A stretch of DNA of 64,000 nt from DASYKT01 sp963718105 (GTDB lineage: Bacteria > Acidobacteriota > Blastocatellia > Pyrinomonadales > Pyrinomonadaceae): positions 1 through 64,000 of the forward strand of contig OY970352.1 in assembly GCA_963718105.1 (NCBI GenBank), written 5' to 3'. Below, one piece after another: positions 1-9,205 of the stretch. The stretch's first letter is position 1; each line of letters starts with the position of its first letter. The notes under the pieces are model-generated. The model saw only the letters and a list, made by a program, of their open reading frames with translations, was not told the DNA's origin and did not search any database. A program made the translations under genes and the position numbers.

Positions 1-7
1 CCCAGGT

Positions 8-1390
8 TTACAGGCTCTTGGACCACTGGATATATTTTGGCGCGTCGATCTTGCGGGCGGTGCCGTTTGAGTTCATGTATCTCATTTTGCCGAACACCGG
101 GCGTTCAAACCACGGGCGGTCGTGCTTCCCAAAACACCACAAGATCCCGGCGTAAGAATTAGGGTCGCGGCCGTCGAGCGCATACTTGTTATTTAAATGC
201 TCCAGGATAGCGAATGCTTCTTCATAGCTTTTCGTCCAGCCGATAACATTTTTTCCCCATAGCATTCGCACATAATTATGCATCCCGCCGGTTTCCACCA
301 GTTCGCGTTGGGCGGCGTTCCAGATCTCGTCGTATGTCCGGCCATTTTCCAGTTCTTCGAGGGAATAGATGACCTCGCGTTTGTCATCGACGTGTTCGCG
401 CATCGTCTGCTGTACCCAGGCCGGCAGGCATTCCAGCGAGTCGAACTTTGAGTTGTGCCGGGTGAAATTAAACGACAGCTCGCGGCGGACGACCAGCTCT
501 TCCAGAAATGCTTTTTTAGATTCCTTCGGCGCGTGTTTCAGTTTATTTACCGCCTCGACGATCTCGTAAACCGAAATAAAACCGAAATGCAGGTACATGC
601 TCAACCGGCTGGAGCCGTCAACCGAAGCTTCATTGCGCGTTTCGTCATAGTTAGGAAAAATCTCTTTTAGGAATAGTTTCAACCGCGCCCGGGCATTACT
701 GCTTCCGCCGTGATAGAGCGGCGATGGTTTTACCGAATGGTCGATATCACAAGCGGCCACAAGCTCCGCGATATTTTTATCCGTGACCATTGTGTCCGGG
801 CAGTCTATTTTTAGCTTTAGCGAATCGATCTTAACGCGCGGGTCTTTGAAGGCTCTGGAATATTCGGTCCAGAGCTTTCTTATTTTCGGCCGGATCGTAT
901 AAGCCGCGTACTCTTCTTTTTCAAATTTCGACATCGGAACGATGCCGTTTGAATCGACGGCGTAGACGGGGATCTCAGCCCGTTCGGCGACGCGGCGGTT
1001 ATGTTCCGGAATGATAAAGCAGGGAAAATCATCGGTCACGATCGCGGCGGCATCGCGGGCAAGCTGCGCCACGGTATTTCTGGGCGCGCCTTCATCTTTT
1101 TGTAAATAAAAGATATAGCGGATCCCCCGGGCGGCAAATTCGGCGCGTTTTTCTTCCACGCCTTCCAGAATAAAAGTATGTATCCGGTCATTCGCCCACG
1201 GGTAGTAATATTTCAGGCCTTCATAAACTATTAAAGGAAGCTTTAGATCATTAGCGAGTTCGACGGCGAAATTGAGCGCGTGGTTATGCGTCGCGCGCTT
1301 GTACATCTGCATCCAATAGAGAACGTATTTGCCGTTCCTGTTCTCGGACCTGTCGTTCAATAGCTCGATGCGTTCGCCCACTTGTTTCAT
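8..1390 (-). CDS. phr: Class II CPD deoxyribodipyrimidine photolyase
   Basis: Light-driven repair of cyclobutane pyrimidine dimers in DNA using FADH-. The N-terminal stretch with YVLYWMQMYKRATHNHAL and the KEEYAAYTIRPKI motif are typical of class II enzymes, as is the C-terminal block RMLWGKNVIGW ... LDGRDPNSYAGILW ... KHDRPWFERPVFGKMRYM. The frame runs complete to its stop near the window edge. I chose the Met at 1390 (460 residues), which begins just before the conserved N-terminal fold; a Met at 1426 in the same frame would add 12 unconserved residues. It is transcribed away from the glycosidase gene. Family assignment is secure; activity is inferred. Confidence 0.93.
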   Translation of the reverse strand: MKQVGERIELLNDRSENRNGKYVLYWMQMYKRATHNHALNFAVELANDLKLPLIVYEGLKYYYPWANDRIHTFILEGVEEKRAEFAARGIRYIFYLQKDEGAPRNTVAQLARDAAAIVTDDFPCFIIPEHNRRVAERAEIPVYAVDSNGIVPMSKFEKEEYAAYTIRPKIRKLWTEYSRAFKDPRVKIDSLKLKIDCPDTMVTDKNIAELVAACDIDHSVKPSPLYHGGSSNARARLKLFLKEIFPNYDETRNEASVDGSSRLSMYLHFGFISVYEIVEAVNKLKHAPKESKKAFLEELVVRRELSFNFTRHNSKFDSLECLPAWVQQTMREHVDDKREVIYSLEELENGRTYDEIWNAAQRELVETGGMHNYVRMLWGKNVIGWTKSYEEAFAILEHLNNKYALDGRDPNSYAGILWCFGKHDRPWFERPVFGKMRYMNSNGTARKIDAPKYIQWSKSL

Positions 1391-1442
1391 ATTTGGTAAA
1401 GTTGATTTCACTATAAAAAACAGCAAAGCGCAACATGATGAT

Positions 1443-1560
1443 CTCTCGGGTTGGGAAGGGCCGCTTGCGCCCGCTTGTTTATCATAGGCAGCGACGAATC
1501 AAGACAAAAAAAAATTAAAGCCTAAGCAGCGGGCGCAAGCAACCCTTCCCAACCTGAGAG
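1443..1560. repeat. Imperfect inverted repeat in the spacer (REP/MITE-like)
   Basis: Arms at about 1443-1476 and 1524-1560 share a GGGTTGGGAAGGG core and a GCTTGCGCCCGC core in opposite orientation, with a few mismatches and a loop of about 47 bases. It occupies most of the 1427-1622 spacer between divergent genes. It could fold as a cruciform or RNA hairpin; no T-run follows either arm. Confidence 0.7.
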
Positions 1561-1622
1561 GCAGATCGGCTTGACCGGTTCCAATTTCCTTGACTTTCGG
1601 ACGACGTTATTCTTAGAAAAAT

Positions 1623-2798
1623 ATGAAAAAACTTTTTCTTCTCATCCTGTTTATCCTGTCTGTCCCTGTTAATTCATTACCCCAGGAGTTTAAAACGCTT
1701 CGGGACGGCATTGAGTACGCTGAGGCGACCCGCCGGATCGACAAGCTCCCGGTGCGGATTAATCTGCTGCGGCTCGATCTGAGAAAGGTCAGGCTGGATG
1801 TGGTCCACGGGATGGATAAGGCGATCGGGGTTGAAACGGTTTCCTCGATGGCGCAAAGGCGTAAGGCATTTGCCGCGATCAATGCCGGATTTTTCCGACT
1901 GGATAAAAGTGAATTTGCCGGCGATGCGGCGGGGATTTTTCAGATCGACGGAAAGCTTTTGAGCGAATCTTTGAATGACCGGATCGCGGCTTTGATAACT
2001 AACGGAAAAAAAAACACCGAAGTCGCTTTCCGCCATTTAAAGACCAGCGTCGTGCTGGGATACGGCGTTGATTCGGAGATAGGAATTTCCGGGATCAACC
2101 GTGAGCGCGGCGCGGGAGAGGTTATCGTGTACACACCGGAGTTTGGCCCGACGACCAAAACAAAAGACGGCGGCGCGGAGATCGTAATGAAAACCGAGTG
2201 CGGCCCGAAGGAGTGGCCCGGATGCCGGGGCAGAGTTGTTTCCGTGAATGAAGAAAAAGGGAACAGCGCTATTCCCACCGACGGCATGGTGATTTCTATC
2301 GACAGCGGTATGAAAGAGTTTGCGCATCACGTGAGCAGCATAAAAATATCTTCAAAAGAAGTGTTTCCTTTCAGGATCCCGTTCTTTGTTACCGCGGCGG
2401 GTAACAACGCGATAACGGACAATTTTCTCAGGGCCGAAGATATCGTCGGCGGTGTTCCGCAGCTTATCAAAAACGGCCGTGTAGACATCACCTGGGAACT
2501 GGAAAAGTCGAGCAGGTCTTTTGTCGAAACAAAACACCCGCGGACGGCGGTCGCCAAATTAAAGGACGGCAAATTTCTGATGATCACGGTCGACGGCCGG
2601 AGCGAATCGAGCGGCGGTATCAGTCTGAACGATCTGGCGGCGCTCCTGCTGGAATTTGGCGCGACGGATGCGATGAACCTGGACGGCGGCGGTTCGACCA
2701 CGATGTTTGTGAACGGCAAAGTGGCCAATCATCCTTCTGATAAGGACGGCGAACGAAAAGTGAGCGATGCGCTGCTGGTTTTTTCGCGCAAAAAGTAG
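1623..2798 (+). CDS. Secreted phosphodiester glycosidase family (NAGPA domain) protein
   Basis: 391 residues with a signal peptide (about 1-20, KKLFLLILFILSV). The C-terminal half carries the NAGPA/DUF2233 hallmark NLDGGGSTTM at about 352-361, and an AINAGFF motif lies in the N-terminal half. The family hydrolyses sugar phosphodiesters (mammalian uncovering enzyme; bacterial wall or polysaccharide homologues). It is probably periplasmic or outer-membrane facing. The start is the first Met after the spacer. It precedes the convergent polysaccharide cluster, so a role in glycan turnover is plausible but only inferred. Confidence 0.85.
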   Translation: MKKLFLLILFILSVPVNSLPQEFKTLRDGIEYAEATRRIDKLPVRINLLRLDLRKVRLDVVHGMDKAIGVETVSSMAQRRKAFAAINAGFFRLDKSEFAGDAAGIFQIDGKLLSESLNDRIAALITNGKKNTEVAFRHLKTSVVLGYGVDSEIGISGINRERGAGEVIVYTPEFGPTTKTKDGGAEIVMKTECGPKEWPGCRGRVVSVNEEKGNSAIPTDGMVISIDSGMKEFAHHVSSIKISSKEVFPFRIPFFVTAAGNNAITDNFLRAEDIVGGVPQLIKNGRVDITWELEKSSRSFVETKHPRTAVAKLKDGKFLMITVDGRSESSGGISLNDLAALLLEFGATDAMNLDGGGSTTMFVNGKVANHPSDKDGERKVSDALLVFSRKK

Positions 2799-2847
2799 TC
2801 AGAGAGAGTGTTAAAAAATTTGTCAATTCAAATAAGTAAATGCACTA

Positions 2848-2965
2848 AACCTGGGAGCGCAGGCATCTTGCCTGCAAGCGCGACTGGTCGCGCTAATTGG
2901 CGTAAATTAAAAACTTTTTAGATCGCTGCGCGATCTTGCAGGCAAGATGCCTGCGCTCCCAGGTT
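2848..2965. repeat. Composite palindromic element with perfect 31-bp arms
   Basis: Arms 2848-2878 and 2935-2965 are exact reverse complements (core CTGGGAGCGCAGGCATCTTG). Each arm contains its own small palindrome (GCAGGC-ATCTT-GCCTGC), and two further hairpins (GCGCGACTGGTCGCGC, GATCGCTGCGCGATC) lie inside. This is BIME/MITE-like architecture between convergent genes. No ORF is inside, so it would need a transposase in trans if mobile. Confidence 0.85.
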
Positions 2966-2999
2966 AACGCCGATTCTTTATCACAAATTGTTATATTTT

Positions 3000-4382
3000 T
3001 TAGGATCCGGTGTCGTTTTTACCGCGAACCTCAACAATCGCCAGTGCGGCCAGGGTGAGAAAGACGAACATATTGGCGGGCGTCCGCAGCGGGAAATCAA
3101 AAAAACTGTGGAGCAGAATTCCGAAACAACCGGCCAGCGCCCCGGCCGCCACGCTATTGCGAAAACGGTCGGATGCCAGAAAAAATACTCGCAAGCCCTG
3201 CCGGTAAAGAAAGTAAATAAAACCGAGCACACACGCTAAGCCAAAAATGCCTGCGTCCGCCATGATCTGCAGATAGTCGTTATGTGCGTGCTCGATACGG
3301 AAAACGCCATTCCATGTGTCGTATTTTGTAAAAGCGACTCCAAAAGAGTCCAGGCCGGCGCCGAGCAGGAAATTATCTTTGAAAATTTGCAGAGCGACAT
3401 ACCAGAAATGCGTCCTGCCGTTACTGAGGTCTGCGGTATTATTTTCAATTCCCAGCCCGCGCAGTGCGCTATCGTTCATTAAAACGGCAATACCAGCGAT
3501 CAGCAGAAAAAATGCCAGCCCGCCGCCAATGAGCAACAGCTTTCGCCGTTTATTGGAAGCCGCTCCGGTCTCGCGGTTCTCACCGCGCTCGCCCTTTTTC
3601 AGGAAGGCAAAGATAGTTACCGCCCCAAGCACGCCCAGCAAGCTGATCAATCCGCCGCGCGAACCGGTCATTATCAGTGCTATGCCCATGAGTACCGCGG
3701 CCAGCAAAAAGATGACCCGCAGCTCTTTTTTCACGGTCTTTCCATAAAGCAGGCCAAGGCTCAAACCCAAGGTCATTTCCATCAAACCGGCAAAATGGTG
3801 GCTATTGACATAAGGCCCGAATGAACTGGCCTGAACGGTTTGCCGCGCGCCGTAGATGTTGTCAGGGTTGAGCAGTTTTTGCAGAATGGCGAAAACAGCG
3901 ATCAGCGCGCCGAAAATAATAACGGCCTTTACCACCCGGCGGAATTGTTTTTTGTCCGTAAAAAAACTGAGCGCGGCGGCAAAATAAACCGCGTACTCGA
4001 CCAATCTTATGACGGCGATACGCGTGGCGTTCTGGTCGAGCGACAAGGTCCGCGATGGCGGGACAGAGAGCGCTGCCCCCAGGTCGGAGCCGCCGGAACC
4101 GCCCAGCGGCAAAAGCTGTATAAGTCCGATCAGGATCAATCCGACGATCGCAAATTGCGTGGGGTCGGTGCTGAAACTTAGTTCACCGGAGCGCCACGAC
4201 CCCGCCATCCAAAGTAAAAGCACCAGGGTAAGAAAAACAGCCAGCAAACCGGTCGCGCCGGCATCGACGGCTCCGTAGGCAAGGACCGAAAAGACAAGAA
4301 TCAGGCAGAGGAGAACGACGATCGCGGTCGCAAATCGTTTCGGCCCTACGGTATATGAATTTTTTGTTTCCCTTTCTTTCAT
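3000..4382 (-). CDS. O-antigen ligase / Wzy-type polymerase family membrane protein
   Basis: 460 residues with about 12 hydrophobic segments. A GSRGG motif at about 240-244 and a large periplasmic loop ending in HAHNDYLQ (365-372) are the Wzy_C signature shared by O-antigen ligases and polymerases. In this locus, which has an initiating transferase and a flippase, it probably polymerises undecaprenyl-linked repeat units or transfers the glycan to an acceptor at the periplasmic face; the sequence does not distinguish the two. It is the last gene of the minus-strand cluster. Confidence 0.85.
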   Translation of the reverse strand: MKERETKNSYTVGPKRFATAIVVLLCLILVFSVLAYGAVDAGATGLLAVFLTLVLLLWMAGSWRSGELSFSTDPTQFAIVGLILIGLIQLLPLGGSGGSDLGAALSVPPSRTLSLDQNATRIAVIRLVEYAVYFAAALSFFTDKKQFRRVVKAVIIFGALIAVFAILQKLLNPDNIYGARQTVQASSFGPYVNSHHFAGLMEMTLGLSLGLLYGKTVKKELRVIFLLAAVLMGIALIMTGSRGGLISLLGVLGAVTIFAFLKKGERGENRETGAASNKRRKLLLIGGGLAFFLLIAGIAVLMNDSALRGLGIENNTADLSNGRTHFWYVALQIFKDNFLLGAGLDSFGVAFTKYDTWNGVFRIEHAHNDYLQIMADAGIFGLACVLGFIYFLYRQGLRVFFLASDRFRNSVAAGALAGCFGILLHSFFDFPLRTPANMFVFLTLAALAIVEVRGKNDTGS

Positions 4383-4424
4383 TAATTTTATTCGGCTTTG
4401 CCTGTAAGAGTCGAATTTCTTTTT

Positions 4425-4524
4425 GTTAGTGTTATTTTCTGTGATTTCGTGGTTACAGTCTTAAATTTCTGCCATACAACAACGTAAGACTGGAACCACA
4501 AAACGACACGAAACAAACACTAGC
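4425..4524. repeat. Long imperfect inverted repeat in operon spacer
   Basis: Arms of about 38 bases (TTAGTGTT...GGTTACAGTCTTA and its near complement ending CACGAAACAAACACTAG) face each other between the TPR gene and the Wzy-like gene. The arms have several mismatches. The words in them are unrelated to those of the other spacer palindromes in this window. An RNA hairpin here could tune expression of the downstream polymerase gene. Confidence 0.65.
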
Positions 4525-4553
4525 AAATCCAAACCGTATAACCGCTTAAAATA

Positions 4554-5828
4554 TTACTTTTTTTCCAGGCTGAGATCGTCAAACCAGATCTTTCCTTCGA
4601 TCGAGCAATTCTGACAGCCGCCCCGCACCAGCCGGACAATGACGCCTTCGGTTTGCGCGCTCGTTTTAAGATCGGCGCTTAGTTCTTCCCAACCGCTGCT
4701 TTCGGCTGAGATGTCTTTGGTCGCCCCCAGCACCTCGCCGGAATTTGCATCAACTATTTCCCATTTCAGCGCGCCGGTCGTTTTGATCTCGCTTCGAATA
4801 AAAACCCTGAAGCGGTATGACGCACCGCTATCGACGGCCACGAGCTGAGAAATTTGGCGAAAATCCTTACCGGAACCCTTTGCAAATATCATCACCAGGC
4901 TAAAGCCGCCGCTATGGTTTTGCTTGTCGTCGACGCCTATGGCCGGCTGCGCCCCAACCGGTATCTGCCAATTGAAAGGCGAAGGATCGGCTATGTCGAT
5001 CGGTGTTTCAAAACCGGGATTGGTAAATGCTCCTACTGCCGGCCGCGCCGCACCATTTTCCCCTGACACGGAATGCATTTGAACGAGATGACGAAACTTC
5101 TTTTCCTTCAGCAAAATGCCGGATAGCTGATCGCCATTCTCTTTGAAGGAAATATTTTTTTCTTGTTCCGAAAGGGAATTCCAGAGCGCGAGGCTTTCGT
5201 CAAACTTTTTTTGGCGGGCCAACGCTCCCGCCAGGGCGGCTTTCATCACGGGCGTATTTCCAAATTTTTCCAGGACCGCGAGATAACCTTCATCGGAAAA
5301 TTGCAAGGCGGTACCGGAAGCCGTAACGGCAAACGCGGCATTGCCTTCAATGGCCCGCCGCATTTCGGCAAAAGCCTCTTCCGCCCGGCCTTCGCGCAAC
5401 AGCACGTTTCCCAGCGCCCAATGGACCTGCGCATAATTAGGCGCCAGCGCCAGGGCGTGCCGCAAAGCCTTTTCCGCGCCGGGGATGTTGCCGCTATGTT
5501 CGCGGGCGCGCGCCAGCGGCAGCCAGTAACGGTAATCGGAAGGGGAAAGGGCGGCAGCCCGTTCATAAGCCTGAGCGGCAGCCACGGCATCTTCGGTAAG
5601 AAAACCTTTTTCGTATAAGACCGCCAGGGCATAGTGGGTTTGCGGGTCGTCGGGGGCCCAGACGGCAGCCAGTTTCGCGATCTCTTTATCTTCTACCCGC
5701 ATCGCCGCCGAATCAGCCACGCACCAGCGAAGAACCATGACGAGCGCCGCCAGCAGGACTCCTGCGAAAAGCAGCAAAAGGATTCGACTGAGTAAAGTTT
5801 TTAATTCAAACGATATTTGAGACGGCAT
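4554..5828 (-). CDS. Membrane-anchored TPR protein with C-terminal jelly-roll domain
   Basis: 424 residues from the chosen Met at 5828, which leaves a short gap after the upstream stop; a longer frame to 5921 would overlap that gene. One membrane helix (about 12-34), TPR repeats (about 64-165, e.g. YWLPLARAREHSGNIPGAEK), then a region from about 280 that begins NPGFETP and looks like a CBM4/9-type carbohydrate-binding jelly roll. The arrangement suggests an inner-membrane scaffold whose periplasmic part binds glycan or partner proteins, in keeping with its place between the initiating transferase and the Wzy-like protein. Function is inferred. Confidence 0.75.
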   Translation of the reverse strand: MPSQISFELKTLLSRILLLLFAGVLLAALVMVLRWCVADSAAMRVEDKEIAKLAAVWAPDDPQTHYALAVLYEKGFLTEDAVAAAQAYERAAALSPSDYRYWLPLARAREHSGNIPGAEKALRHALALAPNYAQVHWALGNVLLREGRAEEAFAEMRRAIEGNAAFAVTASGTALQFSDEGYLAVLEKFGNTPVMKAALAGALARQKKFDESLALWNSLSEQEKNISFKENGDQLSGILLKEKKFRHLVQMHSVSGENGAARPAVGAFTNPGFETPIDIADPSPFNWQIPVGAQPAIGVDDKQNHSGGFSLVMIFAKGSGKDFRQISQLVAVDSGASYRFRVFIRSEIKTTGALKWEIVDANSGEVLGATKDISAESSGWEELSADLKTSAQTEGVIVRLVRGGCQNCSIEGKIWFDDLSLEKK

Positions 5829-5848
5829 CAGGTTTTCATTACCGGCGG

Positions 5849-7663
5849 TTATTCGAGAAAATCGTCCAGAACTTCGATCTTGAGCTGGGCGCGCATCAAA
5901 TTTACTTCGGCGCTGCGGCACATCTCTTTTATTTTTTCCAGCCGCTGCGGATCGATCCGGCGAAAAGACAGCAGCACGTCCTGGATCCGATTCTGCCGGC
6001 AGATCTCAAGAAGCGAGCCGTTGCCGCCGAAAACCGGCAGCCCGTGTATGACCTTGTCTTTTTTGAACGGATCGTCATCGACAAAACCGACCGGCGTATA
6101 TTTCCAGTCAGAGTTATTTTTTAGTTCGCGCAGGACAAGTTCGCCGCCGTCGCCCGCGCCGTAGATCAAAACACGGCGTCCGTCTTCTCTCACCGGCGAT
6201 GGCAAAAGCTGACGGAATAAACGAAAGGCCAGGCGGCTGGAGCTGACCGCCGCCATCAGCAGGAACGCATCAAGGACAAATAACATACGGGAAAATCCCG
6301 CAAAGCGGTAGATCAGCAAGATCGCCAAGACACTCAGGATCGACCCGAGGGCGACACCTTTGCTGAAGGTGACCACGTCTTTTATGCTGGTGTAGCGCCA
6401 GATGCCGCGGTACACACCGACCATCAGAAAAGCGACCAGCTTTAAAATTATCAGTATCGGCAGGGACTTGAGAAACAGGTCCCAATCCGAAGTGTCTTCA
6501 AACCGCGGAAATAAGATGACGTAAGAATAATAATAAGCCAGCGCGATCAGAAAGCCGTCGAGAAGCACTTCGAAAACGCGGCGTTTATGCGAAAGGTTAA
6601 CCAGAAAGCCGAAGGCGACGCGTTTTTCCAGCGCCGGGTCTTCCGGCTCGGATTCGTAGACCTTTACCTTTGCCAGGTAAACTCCGATCAGGGCCAGGAT
6701 CAGCGTGAAGAGAGCGATCAAACCGAGGCTCTGCGCGGGGCTTAGTTCGCGTACGAGGTAGGCCAGCCCGCCGGAAAAAACCGCCAGCCCGTACAAGAGG
6801 AGTACCGCCGAGCGTTCATTGAGTCCCAGCGCCACCAGCCGGTGCGAGGTGTGGTCGCGGCCTCCCTGTGAAGCAGGCTGTCCCCGCATCTTTCGCAGGA
6901 TGGTGACAAAGGCCGTGTCAAAGATCGGCACGAACAGCGTCAGAACCGGCACCGCCAAAACAGCCAGTATGCTGCGCGAACGCCCGCCGAACTGGCTTAA
7001 CAATACCGTGCTGGCGAGAAAGAAACCGATGAACATCGAACCGCAGTCGCCCATAAAGATCGAAGCGGGGTTGAAATTGAAGATCAGAAATCCGAGCAGC
7101 GCGCCGATAAAGGCTGAGACCAGGATAAGCTCAAAGGTCTGGCCGTTGAGATACAGCACCACTCCCAGGGCGAGCGCGGCAATAGCCGCTATGCCGGCCG
7201 CCAGGCCGTCCATATTATCGAGAAGGTTTAGCGCATTCGTGAGGCCGATCAGCCAAAAGACCGTGATGCAGATATTTGCCACCTGCGAGTCGGTCCACTG
7301 CAGGACCAGGCCGTAGCCTACCACGATGACCGCGCCGATAACTTGCCCGATCAATTTTTGGTACGGTTTTATATGCAGCAGGTCATCGACCAATCCCACG
7401 AGAAAAAGAAAAGAACTACCGGTCAGGATCACCAGCAATTCATTGGTAGGCGGCCAGAGAAAGAAAAGGCTGGCGGAAACCGTGGCCAGATAAATAGCGA
7501 CACCGCCCATCATGGCGGTCGGTTTTTTATGCCAGCGGTCGAGCTTGGGCTTGGCGATGAAGTTATACTTTCGGGCAAACCAGCGAACGAGCAAAGTCAG
7601 AGCGATAGCCAGAAAGAGGCTTGTCGCCGCAACTATGGAAGGGTTTGCAGAAATTTGCAGCAT
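5849..7663 (-). CDS. WecA/MraY-family sugar-phosphate transferase fused to CapD-like N-terminal part
   Basis: 604 residues. Residues 1-335 form a polyprenyl-phosphate sugar-1-phosphate transferase: MMGG at 51-54, LVDD at 91-94, NLLDNMDG at 146-153, MGDCGS at 204-209 and HTSHR at 271-275. Residues 360-604 resemble the first half of FlaA1/CapD-type dehydratases: four membrane helices (about 366-478) followed by a Rossmann CoA-binding-like domain with YGAGDGG at 501-507. The protein ends where the catalytic SDR domain would begin. The first domain should load the first sugar on undecaprenyl phosphate; the second cannot be a full dehydratase. A single intact frame crosses the junction. Confidence 0.88.
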   Translation of the reverse strand: MLQISANPSIVAATSLFLAIALTLLVRWFARKYNFIAKPKLDRWHKKPTAMMGGVAIYLATVSASLFFLWPPTNELLVILTGSSFLFLVGLVDDLLHIKPYQKLIGQVIGAVIVVGYGLVLQWTDSQVANICITVFWLIGLTNALNLLDNMDGLAAGIAAIAALALGVVLYLNGQTFELILVSAFIGALLGFLIFNFNPASIFMGDCGSMFIGFFLASTVLLSQFGGRSRSILAVLAVPVLTLFVPIFDTAFVTILRKMRGQPASQGGRDHTSHRLVALGLNERSAVLLLYGLAVFSGGLAYLVRELSPAQSLGLIALFTLILALIGVYLAKVKVYESEPEDPALEKRVAFGFLVNLSHKRRVFEVLLDGFLIALAYYYSYVILFPRFEDTSDWDLFLKSLPILIILKLVAFLMVGVYRGIWRYTSIKDVVTFSKGVALGSILSVLAILLIYRFAGFSRMLFVLDAFLLMAAVSSSRLAFRLFRQLLPSPVREDGRRVLIYGAGDGGELVLRELKNNSDWKYTPVGFVDDDPFKKDKVIHGLPVFGGNGSLLEICRQNRIQDVLLSFRRIDPQRLEKIKEMCRSAEVNLMRAQLKIEVLDDFLE

Positions 7664-7750
7664 AGATTTCCCGCTAAAAGTAGAAGAGGCGGTATTTTAA
7701 CCAAATCGCCGACAGTTTAACAAGGATCTATGACTTTTTTAGGTTTGGCG

Positions 7751-9007
7751 TTATACCAACTCCCGATAAAGTCTCTGTAAATCCTCAACCAGCCTTGTTT
7801 TATCGTATTTTACCACGGTAAAGGAATTACCGCTTTCGCCCAGCTTTTCCCGCAACTTTTCGTTTTCCGCCAAATGGACCAGCCCGGCCAGCAGGCCTTC
7901 GGCGGAGCCGGAGCGGACCAGAACGGCGCGTTCGCAGACCTTGAAGCCACCGGTTTCATTGGCGGTTTCACTGGCGGTTTCCGGCACAACTTCGCCGGCC
8001 AGGTCAACCACCCCGCCGACGGCGGTGGCGATCACCGCCTTACGGCAGAACATGGCCTCGATCAGCGAAAGCGGCGTGCCCTCATTAAGAGACGTCAAAG
8101 CGACAATGTCCGATCCGGGATAAAAAACTTCGGGGTCGGTACGGTGGCCGAGAAAAGTAACCAGTTCCGATACACCTGAGCCTTCTGCCCTGCTTTGAAG
8201 CTCTGCGCGCAACTCGCCGTCGCCGATGATCACAAACTTCAATTTTGGCAACTTTTGGGGGTCGTTTTTATTGCTCTCGTGATAGAGCCGGGCGGCCTCC
8301 AGCAAGAGCGGAACGTTTTTGATCGCCGTCAGCCGTCCGACAAAGCTGACCACGATCTCATCGTCCTTCGCGCCGATCTCCCGGCGAAAAGCTTTGCGGT
8401 TTGCTTCCGGATCTTTAAACGCTTCGAAGTCGATCCCCAGCGGTATCACTTCAAACTGCTTCTTTTTACCGATGCCGAATTTTCCCTGGATCTCTTCGAG
8501 CTGCTGGTTTGATATGACGACGATCTTATCGGTGGCAAAGCGGGCGAGAAATTTTTCGATCAGCAAAAAAACGCGCGTTTTCCACTTGCCGTAATAACTG
8601 TGAAAAATGTGGCCGTGAAAGGTATGAACGACCTTTACCCGCCGCGGTTTGCCCACGAGAGTTTTCCAGGTCAGCCACCGGTAGAGGAAACCCGCGCCGC
8701 GGCCGATCACGCCCGCTTTGGCCGTGTGAGTGTGGATCACATCGGGCTTTTCCTGTTTTATCAACCGGTAAACTTTGTAGAGAGAAGAGGCGTCTTTAAG
8801 CGAGAGCTCGCGGCTCATTTCCGGAATGTGCAGCGGGGCGACACCGTTTTCGCGGGCGAAATAGCTCATGTCTTCCTCGCCGCCGGGAACGGTCCCCGCG
8901 ACCAGGATCGAGCTGAATTCTTCGTCTTGTAGTTCTTTGGTGAGCCAAACGACGTGGCGCGCCGGGCCGCCGACATTGAGCCGCGCGATGATACGAAAGA
9001 TTTTCAT
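7751..9007 (-). CDS. Glycosyltransferase family 4
   Basis: 418 residues, GT-B fold. The N-terminal LNVGGPARHVVWL (10-22) acceptor loop, HTFHGH (128-133), SFVGRLTAIKN (221-231) and the E-x7-E motif (E309, E317 in NEGTPLSLIEAM) are diagnostic. It is a retaining transferase that uses an NDP-sugar at the cytoplasmic membrane face. It lies directly upstream, in transcription order, of the WecA-type gene, so it may add an early sugar of the repeat unit. Confidence 0.88.
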   Translation of the reverse strand: MKIFRIIARLNVGGPARHVVWLTKELQDEEFSSILVAGTVPGGEEDMSYFARENGVAPLHIPEMSRELSLKDASSLYKVYRLIKQEKPDVIHTHTAKAGVIGRGAGFLYRWLTWKTLVGKPRRVKVVHTFHGHIFHSYYGKWKTRVFLLIEKFLARFATDKIVVISNQQLEEIQGKFGIGKKKQFEVIPLGIDFEAFKDPEANRKAFRREIGAKDDEIVVSFVGRLTAIKNVPLLLEAARLYHESNKNDPQKLPKLKFVIIGDGELRAELQSRAEGSGVSELVTFLGHRTDPEVFYPGSDIVALTSLNEGTPLSLIEAMFCRKAVIATAVGGVVDLAGEVVPETASETANETGGFKVCERAVLVRSGSAEGLLAGLVHLAENEKLREKLGESGNSFTVVKYDKTRLVEDLQRLYRELV

Positions 9008-9020
9008 CCGGATGATCTAA

Positions 9021-9114
9021 ACAGCAGCCGGCGGATCGCGGGCGGCACCGGTCTTTCAACCGCTGCGGCCGGCGATCATGCGATCGTGCAGGGATATCGC
9101 TGCCGGCTGCTGAA
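9021..9114. repeat. Imperfect inverted repeat upstream of GT4 gene
   Basis: ACAGCAGCCGGCGGATCGC at 9021-9039 faces a complementary ATCGCTGCCGGCTGCTG at about 9096-9112, with further GC-rich self-complementary words between. It sits in the 5' leader of the GT4 gene on the minus strand. Confidence 0.5.
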
Positions 9115-9119
9115 CTTTT

Positions 9120-9205
9120 AAAGTCAATAGAGTTAGTGAGTTATAGAGTTCATGGAGCAGGAAGTCTCTCAAACTTTACTCTCCAGACTCTTTACTCTTC
9201 GGACT
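9120..9205. repeat. Low-complexity GAGT/ACTC word repeats
   Basis: The spacer is built of short near-repeats of GAGTT and ACTCT (e.g. GAGTTAGTGAGTTATAGAGTT, CAGACTCTTTACTCTTCGGA) that partly pair with each other. Similar GACTCGACAGACT words run on into the 5' end of the next gene (9655-9730) and the 3' end of the RmlA gene (10150-10215). Confidence 0.6.
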
